Under the pieces are notes generated by a model, which ran no database searches, was not told the origin of the DNA, and saw nothing but the letters and a program-made list of their open reading frames with translations. From contig JAFAGI010000012.1 of assembly GCA_023422835.1 (NCBI GenBank), positions 62,001 through 126,000 on the forward strand: a stretch of DNA of 64,000 nucleotides. The letters run 5' to 3'. Position numbers and translations under genes: made by a program. The stretch comes from Bacteroidota bacterium (GTDB lineage: Bacteria; Bacteroidota; Bacteroidia; Chitinophagales; Chitinophagaceae). This document shows, in pieces, positions 24,374-33,352 of the stretch. Numbering within the stretch: the stretch's first letter is position 1; every line of letters begins with the position of its first letter.

Positions 24374-25477
24374 CTATACATTGAACAGGAAGTGCATGAT
24401 GTCGCCATCTTCTACCACGTAAGCTTTGCCCTGTACGGAAAGTTTGCCGTTTTCCCTGCAGGCCGCTTCTGACTTGTATTTAATGAAGTCTTCATACTTG
24501 ATCACTTCCGCGCGGATAAACCCTTTCTCAAAATCAGTGTGTATCACCCCGGCAGCTTGTGGGGCAGTATCGCCTTTGGTGATGGTCCAAGCACGTACTT
24601 CCTGCACACCGGCAGTAAAGTAAGTGGCAAGGTTCAGCAGTTTGTAAGTTGCAGTGATCAGTCTTGCAACGCCGCTTTCATGCAGGCCCATATCTTCTAG
24701 GAAAAGTTGCCTGTCTTCATAACTGTCCATAGCGGCAATCTCGCTTTCAATGGCAGCGCTGATGAGCAGCACTTCTGCTTTTTCATCCTTAACAGCATCC
24801 AGTAAAGCCCGTGTATGCTGGTTTCCGGAGATCACGGATTTTTCATCTACATTGCACACATAGATCACGGGTTTGGACGTAAGCAGGAACATGGTATCTA
24901 TAAACTTTTCTTTCTCTTCATCAATAATGTCAAAAGAGCGGGCGTTTTTGCCCTGTTCCAAATGGTCTTTTAACTGTTTTACAATCTCCAGGCCGCGTGC
25001 TGCTTCTTTGTCTCCGCCACCTTTGCTTTGCTTCTCCAGCTTGGAAATATTTTTCTCTACGGTATCCAGGTCTTTCAACTGCAGTTCTGTATCAATGATT
25101 TCTTTGTCGCGTACGGGGTTTACATTGCCGTCTACGTGTATTACATTATCATCTTCAAAACACCGCACCACGTGGATGATAGCATCTGTAGCACGGATGT
25201 TGCCCAGGAACTGGTTCCCCAATCCCTCGCCTTTACTGGCGCCTTTTACAAGGCCAGCAATATCTACAATTTCAACGGTTGTAGGTACTACCCTGTTTGG
25301 CTTCACCAGTTTTTCCAGTTCAAATAAACGCTGATCTGGCACGGTGATCACGCCCACGTTCGGCTCTATTGTGCAAAACGGAAAATTTGCTGCCTGCGCC
25401 TTAGCATTGCTCAATGCATTGAAAAGTGTTGATTTACCTACATTGGGAAGACCCACAATACCTGCCTGTAATGCCAT
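24374..25477 (-). CDS. ychF: Redox-regulated ATPase YchF (Obg-family)
   Basis: A 367-residue OBG-family P-loop protein that hydrolyses ATP rather than GTP and binds the ribosome. Walker A is [15 protein letters not shown] at residues 8-22. [20 protein letters not shown] is the switch II/G3 region. The usual NKxD is replaced, as in all YchF, here with YVCNVDEKS. The C-terminal TGS domain starts near residue 280 and includes [20 protein letters not shown] and [19 protein letters not shown] -7 box, TACTTTTG, lies just upstream (25499-25506), giving a very short leader. Confidence 0.95.
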   Translation of the reverse strand: MALQAGIVGLPNVGKSTLFNALSNAKAQAANFPFCTIEPNVGVITVPDQRLFELEKLVKPNRVVPTTVEIVDIAGLVKGASKGEGLGNQFLGNIRATDAIIHVVRCFEDDNVIHVDGNVNPVRDKEIIDTELQLKDLDTVEKNISKLEKQSKGGGDKEAARGLEIVKQLKDHLEQGKNARSFDIIDEEKEKFIDTMFLLTSKPVIYVCNVDEKSVISGNQHTRALLDAVKDEKAEVLLISAAIESEIAAMDSYEDRQLFLEDMGLHESGVARLITATYKLLNLATYFTAGVQEVRAWTITKGDTAPQAAGVIHTDFEKGFIRAEVIKYEDFIKYKSEAACRENGKLSVQGKAYVVEDGDIMHFLFNV

Positions 25478-25498
25478 TACTTATAGATTTTTGAGCCG

Positions 25499-25506
25499 CA
25501 AAAGTA
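25499..25506 (-). promoter_or_regulatory. Candidate -7 element for ychF
   Basis: Read on the minus strand this is TACTTTTG, 21 bases before the ychF ATG at 25477. No -33 box is evident. Confidence 0.45.
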
Positions 25507-25572
25507 AGAATAATTTCGGCTATTTCTATGGGCTGATTTAATATAGGCTGAAAATCAGCGGATGAGCATCCG

Positions 25573-26070
25573 TTATTTTCTTTCCCACACTTCAAAACTG
25601 TAATCGTATGCATGCTTGTCATCGGCAGGGTGTTTTTGTTCAGAAACCAGTTTAAAATCTTTTGTATTAAAGGAAGGAAAAAAAGTATCTGCTTCGGGGA
25701 AATCAGCTTTAACCCTTGTAATATAGAGCCTGTGTGCCTTTGGCAGCATTTGCCTGTAAAGGTCGCCGCCGCCGATCACGAAAAGCTGGTTGTAATCGTG
25801 CTCTTTGGCAATGAACAGAGCTTTGTCTATTTTATCAACCAGTACAGCGCCTTCTGCTTTCAGGTCTTTCTGCCGCGAAAGCACTATGTTGATCCTGCCG
25901 GGCAAAGGTTTATTGTTGAGTGAACCAAAAGTTCTTCTGCCCATGAGCACAGGCATACCGTAGGTAACATTTTTAAAATAACGGAAGTCTTCCGGTAAAT
26001 GCCACAGCATCTGGTTGTTCTTGCCGATTGCCATATTTTCAGATACAGCTACTATAAGATTGATAAACAT
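25573..26070 (-). CDS. folA: Dihydrofolate reductase
   Basis: A 165-residue NADPH-dependent enzyme making tetrahydrofolate. The family blocks are plain: LIVAVSENMAIGKNNQMLWH (substrate loop, with the active-site region), LPEDFRYFKNVTYGMPVLMG, GRRTFGSLNNKPLPGRINIV and FVIGGGDLYRQMLPKAHRLY with the glycine-rich NADPH loop. The final ADTFFP-type strand is also present. The length is standard. It is on the same strand as ychF, about 95 bases upstream of it. No thyA is next to it, although thyA-folA pairs are common in other genomes. Confidence 0.95.
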   Translation of the reverse strand: MFINLIVAVSENMAIGKNNQMLWHLPEDFRYFKNVTYGMPVLMGRRTFGSLNNKPLPGRINIVLSRQKDLKAEGAVLVDKIDKALFIAKEHDYNQLFVIGGGDLYRQMLPKAHRLYITRVKADFPEADTFFPSFNTKDFKLVSEQKHPADDKHAYDYSFEVWERK

Positions 26071-26117
26071 GCCAAAAAATTAAACAACAAATTACGGCTA
26101 AAAACTTTAAAAGCAAT

Positions 26118-26459
26118 TTATATTTTTTTGCGCACCAGTTTGTAATAAAGAAACAAAATAATAAATCCTGCAGCGATAGAAAGAAGCAGTACTATAAACC
26201 TGTTTGCGAGCACAAAGCTGGCACCAAGACCTGTAATGCCGAATACCAGCATAAAGTTCACCAGGTTTTTAATGCTGATAACCCCTTCAGGCTCCTGCGT
26301 TTCAGGTTGGTCATTGAAATGAAAATAGGAATCAAAATCGTTGATAGGCCTATATTTCAGCAGATAAGCAATGAGTTTGATAAGTATCAGTCCGGCACTT
26401 ATAAGCGTAATGAAACAATATGCCTGCTGCATGGGGTCAAGGGAATAGTAGATTTTCAT
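26118..26459 (-). CDS. Small membrane protein of unknown function
   Basis: A 113-residue protein with one membrane helix near the N-terminus (about residues 11-32) and two close together near the C-terminus (about 62-80 and 82-106), with a basic end KLVRKKI. The loop is polar (FDSYFHFNDQPETQEPEGV). The pattern slightly recalls the N-terminal part of NfeD/YqiJ-type proteins, but this is weak. ATG 26459 is chosen; the frame extends to a TTG at 26504, but TACATTTG at 26502-26509 suggests transcription begins between them. It lies 47 bases upstream of folA and may share its transcript. Confidence 0.65.
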   Translation of the reverse strand: MKIYYSLDPMQQAYCFITLISAGLILIKLIAYLLKYRPINDFDSYFHFNDQPETQEPEGVISIKNLVNFMLVFGITGLGASFVLANRFIVLLLSIAAGFIILFLYYKLVRKKI

Positions 26460-26501
26460 GAGTGCTTGTTTGTGCGCTGCTTGGCGACTATTTTCATTTG
26501 T

Positions 26502-26509
26502 CAAATGTA
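26502..26509 (-). promoter_or_regulatory. Candidate -7 element for the 26459 gene and folA
   Basis: On the minus strand this reads TACATTTG, a match to TAnnTTTG, about 43 bases before the chosen ATG. No -33 partner is seen at the right spacing. Confidence 0.4.
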
Positions 26510-26754
26510 ATACTCAAAAATCTTAGGTTTTTAACTCAATAACGGCTTAGCCTAAGAACCGTCATCTTAATGGTTTTCTATCTGTTTTTTCGCTATGGCC
26601 ACATGTGTCCGTTTTAAAATTCGGCCGGGAGCCAGAATTCTTAGGAGAGTTGCATATTGTATAATAGTTTAAGAAAATCACTTCACCCTTCACATAACAA
26701 ATATAATTAAAAAATTAAAAGAAAAAATATTTTTTTAAAATAACACGCTGATTA

Positions 26755-28152
26755 TCAGCCACTACCCAGCCACCAAACCAGTGAGTAGCAAATAACGGGA
26801 GGGCCTGCAAGGATGGCGAATAATGCCACAAAAGAAAAGTGTTGCTGCTTAATGTAGCCTGTGGATAGAGCTATGGCATTAGGAGGTGTACTGATGGGCA
26901 GCAAGATGCCGAGCGAACAACACATGGCCGTGACCATGGATACGAGTATTACATCGTTGGGGATCAGTGTATTTACCAGTGGAATAAGGATGCTTGCAGT
27001 AGCCGTACTACTCATAAAGTTCGACAACATTACAGTAATGTAACCCATGAAAATAAGCGCAGACATTTTATTTTCAGGCAGGCTGATCTTGGAGGATGCA
27101 TAGTCCAGAAGACCCGTGTTGGAAGCAGCCATGCCAAGCGTTAACCCGCCCGCCACCAGTAACAGCGTATCCCACGATATAAGCCGGATATGTTGCTGCT
27201 GAATAATACCCGAGATTGAAAGGATCATCATCGGCAGAAAGGATACGGCTGCAACTGGTATTTTAGTGATAGATGTGGTCAGCCATAAAGAAATAGTGAT
27301 AAGCAGCGTAATAATCACGATCCATTCTTTGCGCGAAAGCTGCGATATTTCATAGTTGCTTTTGACCTTGGGTATAGAAGATACTTCCGGCTTGAAAACG
27401 TAAGATAAAATCAGCCAGGCTGCAAGCGTAAAAAAAAGGCACAGCGGCATACCGATGCCGAACCAGTCCATATAGGATATATGCCGGCCCTGTGCAGAGG
27501 CTGCATCCGCAGCAATAGCATTAACGGGGCTGCCCGGAATGGTTGTCAACCCGCCGAAACTGGCTGCAAATGCCACGCCCAGCACCAGGCTCCTGTTAAA
27601 CGGCTCATGCTTGCCTAACCTCTGCAGAAGTGGTGTAATCACTGCGATCATCAGCGCGGCCGTAGCTGTGTTAGAGATAGCGATTGAAAAGAAAACAGTG
27701 AGCAGCATGACTCCCAACAGGAAGATGCGCGGTTTTGTACCAAACAGCTTAATGGAAAAGTTGGCTATTCGCTTATCAAGCCCGGTAAGGTTGATGCCTA
27801 AAGAAACAAAGAAGCCGCCCATCATGATCCAGATCACAGGGCTCGCCCACGTGGAAGTATAACTTTGCCAGTCTTCCGACACACCGCTCATAAGTGAAAA
27901 TTCGTCGAGAAAATAAACCGAATAACCTATCACAAACATACTGACGGCAAACGGCGGGAATACATCAGCTACCCAAAAACCGATGGCCAGCAATACCAGC
28001 AGCATCACGTTGTAATTATTGTCCGGAAAATCTTCCGGCATAAAAAAATTGAGGATAACCAGCGAAGCAAAAACAACTATAAAAAACAGCACAAGTTTGG
28101 ACTTCCATTTAGCGGCATACGGATCATTTTCTTTCCAAACATCAGTACTCAT
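26755..28152 (-). CDS. DASS-family (SLC13) anion/dicarboxylate symporter
   Basis: A 465-residue inner-membrane transporter with about eleven membrane helices. The divalent-anion:sodium symporter family features are present: SNTATAALMIAVITPLLQRL, with the SNT sodium/substrate motif, GLTTIPGSPVNAIAADAASA as the first half-site, and the second repeat MLSNFMSSTATASILIPLVN with another SST/SNF loop, followed by CSLGILLPISTPPNAIALST. Likely substrates are succinate, malate or similar dicarboxylates, or sulfate; the sequence does not decide. It stands alone between the folA and dnaJ groups. Confidence 0.88.
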   Translation of the reverse strand: MSTDVWKENDPYAAKWKSKLVLFFIVVFASLVILNFFMPEDFPDNNYNVMLLVLLAIGFWVADVFPPFAVSMFVIGYSVYFLDEFSLMSGVSEDWQSYTSTWASPVIWIMMGGFFVSLGINLTGLDKRIANFSIKLFGTKPRIFLLGVMLLTVFFSIAISNTATAALMIAVITPLLQRLGKHEPFNRSLVLGVAFAASFGGLTTIPGSPVNAIAADAASAQGRHISYMDWFGIGMPLCLFFTLAAWLILSYVFKPEVSSIPKVKSNYEISQLSRKEWIVIITLLITISLWLTTSITKIPVAAVSFLPMMILSISGIIQQQHIRLISWDTLLLVAGGLTLGMAASNTGLLDYASSKISLPENKMSALIFMGYITVMLSNFMSSTATASILIPLVNTLIPNDVILVSMVTAMCCSLGILLPISTPPNAIALSTGYIKQQHFSFVALFAILAGPPVICYSLVWWLGSG

Positions 28153-28220
28153 ACAAAGTCAGGCGTTTTCTCAAAAATAACGAATTATGCCCAGTAAACC
28201 TACTGGAAATGAAACAAAAA

Positions 28221-28260
28221 AAGCAAAAGAAACATATGGTTACACATGCATCTTTTGCTT
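28221..28260 (-). terminator. Terminator after grpE-dnaJ
   Basis: The ten-base arms AAGCAAAAGA (28221-28230) and TCTTTTGCTT (28251-28260) are perfectly complementary. On the minus strand the hairpin is followed by TTTTTTTG. It lies 48 bases after the dnaJ stop. Confidence 0.75.
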
Positions 28261-28307
28261 CCTGTAAGAGATTTTTTTTGCCGGCAACAGGCGTTGCGGC
28301 GAAACGG

Positions 28308-29462
28308 TTAACTGAAAATATCTTTTATTTTATCAAAAAAGTTTTTCTCTGTTTTCCCGGGATGAGGCTTAAAATTGTCGCTGTCCATCATTCTTTCCAC
28401 AGCATCTCTTTCCTCTTCTGAAACATGCTGTGGTGTCCAGATATTCACATGCACCAGCTGGTCTCCTCTGCCGTAACTGTTTATATCCGGGAAGCCTTTG
28501 CCCTTCAGGCGGAATATTTTTCCACTCTGCGTTCCGGGCGGGATTTTTATTTTGGCCCTGCCGTCAATCGTTGGCACCTCAATGCTGGTGCCGAATACAG
28601 CTTCGGGGAAAGATATGTGCAATTCATAGCCTACGTTCATGCCATCGCGCTGCAATTCAGCATGCTTTTCTTCTTCTATAAGAATAATGAGGTCACCGCT
28701 TGTGCCGCCGCGCTCCCCGGCATTGCCTTTGCCGGACATACTCAGTTGCATGCCTTCCTGGACGCCTGCGGGAACTTTTATTTCTATAGTTTCATCACCA
28801 TAGACCCTGCCTTCCCCTTTGCAGGAATGGCAGCTTGCTGTGATGGTAGAACCTTCTCCGTTACATGTAGGGCAAGTGGTTACGGTTTGCATTTGCCCCA
28901 GGAAAGTATTGGTCACCTGCCTCACCTGGCCGGAGCCATGGCAGGTACGGCACTCCTGTATGCTGCCCTTGTCTTTAGCGCCTGAACCGTTGCAGGTATT
29001 ACAGGCTACATATTTTTTTACCTTGATGCTTTTGGTAACTCCGTTGGCAATCTCTTCATAAGTAAGTTTTATCTTTACGCGCAGGTTGTTGCCTCGTGTG
29101 CCTCTGCCCCGCTGGCGGCTGGTATACCCGCCTCCACCAAAGAAATCCCCGAAGCCGCCACCGCCGAAAATATCACCGAAATGGCTGAATATATCATCCA
29201 TATTCATACCTCCGGCGCCAAAGCCTTCCGTGCCAGGCCCGAAAGCTTGGTGGCCGTAGCGGTCGTATTTAGCGCGCTTATTTTCGTCGCTCAATATTTC
29301 ATATGCCTCTGCAGCTTCCTTAAATTTGTTTTCTGCTTCCTTATCGCCCGGGTTCCTGTCGGGATGATATTTCATCGCAACCTTACGGTAAGCTTTTTTT
29401 ATCTCGTCCGCTGTGGCAGATTTGGATACACTTAATATATCGTAGTAATCTCTTTTGCTCAT
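28308..29462 (-). CDS. dnaJ: Chaperone protein DnaJ
   Basis: A 384-residue type I Hsp40 that delivers substrates to DnaK and stimulates its ATPase. The J-domain (residues 3-70) carries HPD in [20 protein letters not shown] Gly/Phe-rich region follows to about 125, including [12 protein letters not shown]. The zinc region has four CxxCxGxG repeats: [24 protein letters not shown] and CHSCKGEG. The C-terminal substrate-binding sandwich ends the protein. It lies 23 bases downstream of grpE in a heat-shock operon; dnaK is not in the window. Confidence 0.96.
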   Translation of the reverse strand: MSKRDYYDILSVSKSATADEIKKAYRKVAMKYHPDRNPGDKEAENKFKEAAEAYEILSDENKRAKYDRYGHQAFGPGTEGFGAGGMNMDDIFSHFGDIFGGGGFGDFFGGGGYTSRQRGRGTRGNNLRVKIKLTYEEIANGVTKSIKVKKYVACNTCNGSGAKDKGSIQECRTCHGSGQVRQVTNTFLGQMQTVTTCPTCNGEGSTITASCHSCKGEGRVYGDETIEIKVPAGVQEGMQLSMSGKGNAGERGGTSGDLIILIEEEKHAELQRDGMNVGYELHISFPEAVFGTSIEVPTIDGRAKIKIPPGTQSGKIFRLKGKGFPDINSYGRGDQLVHVNIWTPQHVSEEERDAVERMMDSDNFKPHPGKTEKNFFDKIKDIFS

Positions 29463-29485
29463 TTTATTTTTCTTTCAGCGCTAAT

Positions 29486-30091
29486 TTAATTCCCAACAAC
29501 CACTTTTGGAAAGCGAATGATTTTATCGTTCAATGTGTAACCTTTCTGCACTTCATCAATAATTTTTCCGGCCATTTCCGGAGAAGGTGCAGGCACATTG
29601 GCAATGGCTTCATGCATTTCTGTATCGAAATCAGCATTAAGCGTATCAATGGATTTCACACCTTTAGCATTCATCATGTTCCTGAATTTGTTGAATATCA
29701 GCATCACGCCTTCTTTCACATGGTCAAGATCGGTGTCCTGTTCAATTTGTTTCTCAGCTCTGTCCATGTCGTCTAGTATTTCAAGCATGGATATTAAAAT
29801 ATCTTTGCCGGCTGTCTGGATAATGTCTAGCTTTTCCTGGTTGGTTCTTCTTTTATAATTTTCAAATTCCGCCATCAGGCGCGCATACTTGTTTTTCTGG
29901 TCATTGATTTCAGCTTGCAACTCGTCTATGAGCACATCATTTCCTTCATTCACATCGCCGCTACTTTCAGCACTGTTGTCATCAACGTTTTCATTCCCGG
30001 ATGTAGGCTGATGCTCATTTGCAGTTTTGTCAACTTTTTCAGTGTTCTCTGCCATTTCTTCCATATTATTAGCGTGTTTTTTATGTTTCAT
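29486..30091 (-). CDS. grpE: Nucleotide exchange factor GrpE
   Basis: A 201-residue protein that releases ADP from DnaK. The first 55 residues are acidic and disordered. A long coiled coil follows (about 55-110, including KYARLMAEFENYKRRTNQEK), then the four-helix and beta-wing region with EGVMLIFNKFRNMMNAKGVK and the conserved C-terminal GYTLNDKIIRFPKVVVGN. A second start (MEEMAEN, at 30064) is possible. TGTCA appears twice upstream (30113 and 30130), a possible heat-shock element. It is cotranscribed with dnaJ. Confidence 0.95.
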   Translation of the reverse strand: MKHKKHANNMEEMAENTEKVDKTANEHQPTSGNENVDDNSAESSGDVNEGNDVLIDELQAEINDQKNKYARLMAEFENYKRRTNQEKLDIIQTAGKDILISMLEILDDMDRAEKQIEQDTDLDHVKEGVMLIFNKFRNMMNAKGVKSIDTLNADFDTEMHEAIANVPAPSPEMAGKIIDEVQKGYTLNDKIIRFPKVVVGN

Positions 30092-30309
30092 ATTCAGTGT
30101 TTTTTATTGTTGTGTCAGCTTTTATTATCTGTCAACTATTTTTCTGATGAAAATCTCCCGTAAATGTCTTAAAATATTAATTTTAACGTTATTGACTGAC
30201 CCTCAGGTTATTTGTTGAAGTATAAGGACAAATATAAAGCCACAGCAACTATTTAGGAAAAAATGACAGTTTTCAGAAATGTCAATGGATGTATTTCATT
30301 ATTTCGGTT

Positions 30310-30317
30310 TATATTTG
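30310..30317 (+). promoter_or_regulatory. Candidate -7 element for the ferredoxin reductase operon
   Basis: TATATTTG lies 18 bases before the ATG at 30336. Twenty-five bases upstream of it, a TGACA-n11-TGTCA inverted repeat spans 30264-30284 and could bind a regulator over the -33 region. Confidence 0.45.
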
Positions 30318-30335
30318 CAGGCGAAATTTAAAATA

Positions 30336-31343
30336 ATGATCACAACAGATATTTGTATTATCGGCGCTGGTCCGGTGGGCTTGTTTACCGTGTTTGAAGC
30401 AGGACTTTTAAAAATGAGATGCCATTTGGTCGATTACCTTCCGCAGGTTGGCGGTCAACTTTCAGAGATTTATCCTCAAAAACCCATTTATGATATTCCC
30501 GGTTACCCTACCATCAATGCACAGGAACTGGTAGATAACCTGATGAAGCAGATTGAACCTTTTGCCCCAACATTTACCTTAGGTGAAAGAGTGGAAGTGC
30601 TGGAAAAAAAAGACGATGGAAGCTTTCGCATGGTTACCAATGAAGGCACTGAAATACAATCAAAAGTAGTAGTGATAGCAGGCGGCCTCGGTGTATTTGA
30701 ACCCAGAAAGCCCGCCATAGACAGACTGGAAGAATTTGAAAACGGTAAAGGTGTGGCTTACTTTGTAAAAACACCCGAATCTTACAGGGGAAAGAACGTA
30801 ATACTGGCCGGCGGCGGCGATTCTGCACTTGACTGGACTATTTACCTGGCAAATATTGCCAACAGGGTGACCTTGATACACAGAGGTGAAACCTTCCGAG
30901 GCGCTCCCGATTCCGCTGAAAAAGTCTTTGAAATGGCAAAAGCCGGAAAAATAGACCTGATACTAAAATCCAATCTTTCTGCGGTTAAAGGCGATGCACA
31001 CCTGGAAGAAGTAATCTATGTTAACGGTCATGGTGCAACTGAAAGCATCAAAACCGACTACCTGATACCTTTATTCGGGCTTACGCCTAAACTTGGCCCT
31101 ATAGCCGACTGGAACCTGGAAATAGACAGAACAGCTATTGAGGTAGACACTTTTGATTATTCCACCAACGTTCCCGGCATTTTTGCCGTAGGCGATATCA
31201 ATACCTATCCGGGCAAACTAAAGCTGATCCTGTGCGGATTCCATGAGGCTGCGCTGATGTGCCAGAGCGCCTTTAAATTTGTGTACCCCGATCAAAAATT
31301 GAGTTTTAAATATACTACCGTTAACGGAGTGAATGCTTTTTAA
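30336..31343 (+). CDS. Ferredoxin--NADP reductase, thioredoxin-reductase-like type
   Basis: A 335-residue FAD flavoprotein of the two-domain YumC type, which moves electrons between NADPH and ferredoxin. The FAD motif is CIIGAGPVGLFTVFEAGLLK near the N-terminus, followed by LPQVGGQLSEIYPQKPIYD. The NADPH motif is VILAGGGDSALDWTIYLANI near residue 165. There is no CxxC redox centre, which separates it from thioredoxin reductase. GIFAVGDINTYPGKLKLILC binds FAD at the end. ATG 30336 is used rather than 30279 because the extra residues are not family-like. A 2Fe-2S ferredoxin follows 14 bases later and is the natural electron partner. Confidence 0.9.
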   Translation: MITTDICIIGAGPVGLFTVFEAGLLKMRCHLVDYLPQVGGQLSEIYPQKPIYDIPGYPTINAQELVDNLMKQIEPFAPTFTLGERVEVLEKKDDGSFRMVTNEGTEIQSKVVVIAGGLGVFEPRKPAIDRLEEFENGKGVAYFVKTPESYRGKNVILAGGGDSALDWTIYLANIANRVTLIHRGETFRGAPDSAEKVFEMAKAGKIDLILKSNLSAVKGDAHLEEVIYVNGHGATESIKTDYLIPLFGLTPKLGPIADWNLEIDRTAIEVDTFDYSTNVPGIFAVGDINTYPGKLKLILCGFHEAALMCQSAFKFVYPDQKLSFKYTTVNGVNAF

Positions 31344-31357
31344 AGAATTAAAATAAG

Positions 31358-31681
31358 ATGGTAAAGTTTACAGTTGAAGACAGAGACGGAAGCCGCCAGG
31401 AAGTTGAAGTGCCAGAAGATATGGGCCTGAACCTGATGGAAACTTTAAAAGCATTTGAATATAATATACTGGCTACCTGCGGCGGCATAGCATTATGCGC
31501 CACATGCCATGTAAAGCTTTTGGGTGGCGGAGAAAATCTGCCGGAAGTAGGCGATGCCGAAGGGCAGATGCTCGATACGCTGATGGACTCTGAAAGCAAC
31601 AGCCGCCTTGCCTGCCAGCTAAAAGTAGATGATACCCTGCAGGGATGTATTTTTAAAATATGTGGAGACGAACATGAATAG
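31358..31681 (+). CDS. 2Fe-2S ferredoxin (adrenodoxin type)
   Basis: A 107-residue electron carrier. The cluster cysteines are in CGGIALCATCHV (C-x5-C-x2-C) and the fourth in RLACQL about 36 residues later, the arrangement of adrenodoxin-like ferredoxins. Residues in MDSESNSRLACQLK and the acidic DAEGQMLDTLMD helix form the usual partner-binding face. One further cysteine near the end (FKICGDEHE) is not part of the set. It sits between the reductase gene and a MlaE-type permease and overlaps neither. Confidence 0.93.
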   Translation: MVKFTVEDRDGSRQEVEVPEDMGLNLMETLKAFEYNILATCGGIALCATCHVKLLGGGENLPEVGDAEGQMLDTLMDSESNSRLACQLKVDDTLQGCIFKICGDEHE

Positions 31682-31687
31682 TTTTGG

Positions 31688-32497
31688 TTGAAATCTCTAT
31701 ATTTACTTTTAAAACAAACCAATCCTTTGATCAACAGATCAACTATACGCAAATTCGGCTTCGACCTTTTTCATGAGTTCGGTGATTATGTTATGCTCTT
31801 GCGCAAAACAATTTCCCGCCCCGACAATATAAAAATGTTTTGGAAAGAATTCATGAAGCAGTGCAAGATCATTGGGGTGGAATCTGTACCTATTGTTTTT
31901 ATTATATCTTTTTTCATCGGAATGGTTATGACCCTTCAGGCTGCTTATATGCTGGAGATGCCTATGGTGCCAAGGTCTATCATTGCTACAATAGTACGCG
32001 ATACCGTAATGCTGGAACTGGCGCCAAGCGGTGTAGGCGCTATCATTGCGTGTGTGGTAGGTTTTAAAATCACTTCAGAGCTGGGATACATGCGTATCTA
32101 TGAACAGATAGATGCCTTGAAAGTAATGGGTGTAAATACTTATTCCTACCTGATTACCCCGAAAATCCTGGCTACACTGGTTACGGTTCCTGCACTTATC
32201 ATTTATTCCATCACGCTTAGTATGGTGGGAGGTTATGTTATTTCGCTGATGACCACAGCTTTGTCGCCCAACGACTTTGTAACCGGCCTGATCATAGATT
32301 TTAAGCCCTTTACGCTTTGGGTAGCCATTATCAAGATCATAGTTTTCTCTTTTGTTATTTCAAGCATTTCCTGCTTTTTGGGATATACTTTTTACGGCAG
32401 CACCGTAGAGCTCAGCAAACGCTGCACTTTCACGGTTTCGCTGAATTGTATTGCCCTGCTTGTTTTTGACTATATTATTACAGCATCAATGCTATAA
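31688..32497 (+). CDS. MlaE-family ABC transporter permease (lipid transport)
   Basis: A 269-residue inner-membrane permease related to MlaE, which helps move phospholipids between the inner and outer membranes. It has an N-terminal amphipathic stretch, then helices at about 55-80, 95-115, 160-190, 205-225 and 240-262. The conserved ELAPSGVGAIIACVVGFKIT and ELGYMRIYEQIDALKVMG loop binds the MlaF-type ATPase. The start is uncertain: TTG at 31688 is the longest, TTG at 31727 is also possible, and no ATG occurs early. The ATPase and MCE partner genes are not seen downstream, so the operon looks incomplete. Confidence 0.85.
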   Translation: MKSLYLLLKQTNPLINRSTIRKFGFDLFHEFGDYVMLLRKTISRPDNIKMFWKEFMKQCKIIGVESVPIVFIISFFIGMVMTLQAAYMLEMPMVPRSIIATIVRDTVMLELAPSGVGAIIACVVGFKITSELGYMRIYEQIDALKVMGVNTYSYLITPKILATLVTVPALIIYSITLSMVGGYVISLMTTALSPNDFVTGLIIDFKPFTLWVAIIKIIVFSFVISSISCFLGYTFYGSTVELSKRCTFTVSLNCIALLVFDYIITASML

Positions 32498-32499
32498 AA

Positions 32500-32532
32500 A
32501 AGACCGTTGCGCAAGAAACAGCAACAGTCTTG
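32500..32532 (-). terminator. Terminator of the DUF2911 gene
   Basis: AAGAC-c-GTTGC pairs with GCAAC-a-GTCTT around a ten-base loop. Read on the minus strand it is followed by TTTTTT, so it serves the minus-strand gene ending at 32557. It may weakly terminate the permease transcript as well. Confidence 0.7.
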
Positions 32533-32556
32533 TTATAGGAAATCTCTCTCCGTTAA

Positions 32557-33060
32557 TTATTTTACTTTAAAATTAATCTGCATTTTCTCCCAGTCAATGC
32601 TTACCGTGCCGTTTTTCCTGATATCAATGGTGAGCTGCTCCGTAGATCTTTTGGCTTGCGTGGTAGGTACTTTTATACGTAGTGCATCAAAATCCTCATC
32701 ATACTTTGTACCCCACTGATCCCAGTTCTTGTTGAATATCACAGTGGTTTGTGTTTTGGCGGGGATGGTATACAGGCTATATTTACCGGCCGGCAACCTT
32801 TTGCCCTCGATTGTCAAATCACTGTCAGTCTCAAACGTTGTAGCTTCATTAGCCCCCGTGCGCCAGACCTCGCCAAAAGTAATGATTTCTTTCAGTGCAC
32901 GCTCGCGCAACGTGGGGCGGCTATAGACAATCTTTATGGTTTTTCCGCCACGGATTTCCGTAGATACACTATCCATAGGGCTAAGCCTGGGTTTTTTCTG
33001 CGCATTGGCATCAACCGCAAAAACTGAGAGTAGAATAAAAAATGTAAATAAATGTTTCAT
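32557..33060 (-). CDS. Secreted DUF2911-family protein
   Basis: A 167-residue exported protein with a signal peptide ending ANAQ near residue 20. It contains the DUF2911 pattern: IKIVYSRPTLRERALKEIIT, FGEVWRTGANEATTFETDSD, GKRLPAGKYSLYTIPAKTQ and WGTKYDEDFDALRI. The domain is found mainly in Bacteroidota and related phyla, is predicted all-beta and has no proven activity. It is monocistronic, convergent with the MlaE gene and divergent from cmk. Confidence 0.9.
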   Translation of the reverse strand: MKHLFTFFILLSVFAVDANAQKKPRLSPMDSVSTEIRGGKTIKIVYSRPTLRERALKEIITFGEVWRTGANEATTFETDSDLTIEGKRLPAGKYSLYTIPAKTQTTVIFNKNWDQWGTKYDEDFDALRIKVPTTQAKRSTEQLTIDIRKNGTVSIDWEKMQINFKVK

Positions 33061-33352
33061 CCTTATATTTTTTATGTTTTTAATAGCCGAATAGAAATAC
33101 GCAATAATCCTTAGTTAAAATTGGATTATATCAGCCATATATATTTTTTTATGTTTTCAATGACTCCTGGTAATTATCGGGTCTGGAATATTTAATGTTT
33201 CAATTCTGCCAAAATAAAATTCGTATGTTTAATTATCATATCCCGATTGATCAATTCATCGTTTATTAGTTAAAATTAAGCATTGTTACGATTCTAAAAA
33301 GTTTTATTTAATTTTAAAATGTACTATCTTTACCTCACTACAATATTTTTTA

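Noticed and set aside
28425..28985. 186-codon plus-strand frame within dnaJ
   Set aside because: Antisense shadow of dnaJ, and no independent promoter or family match.
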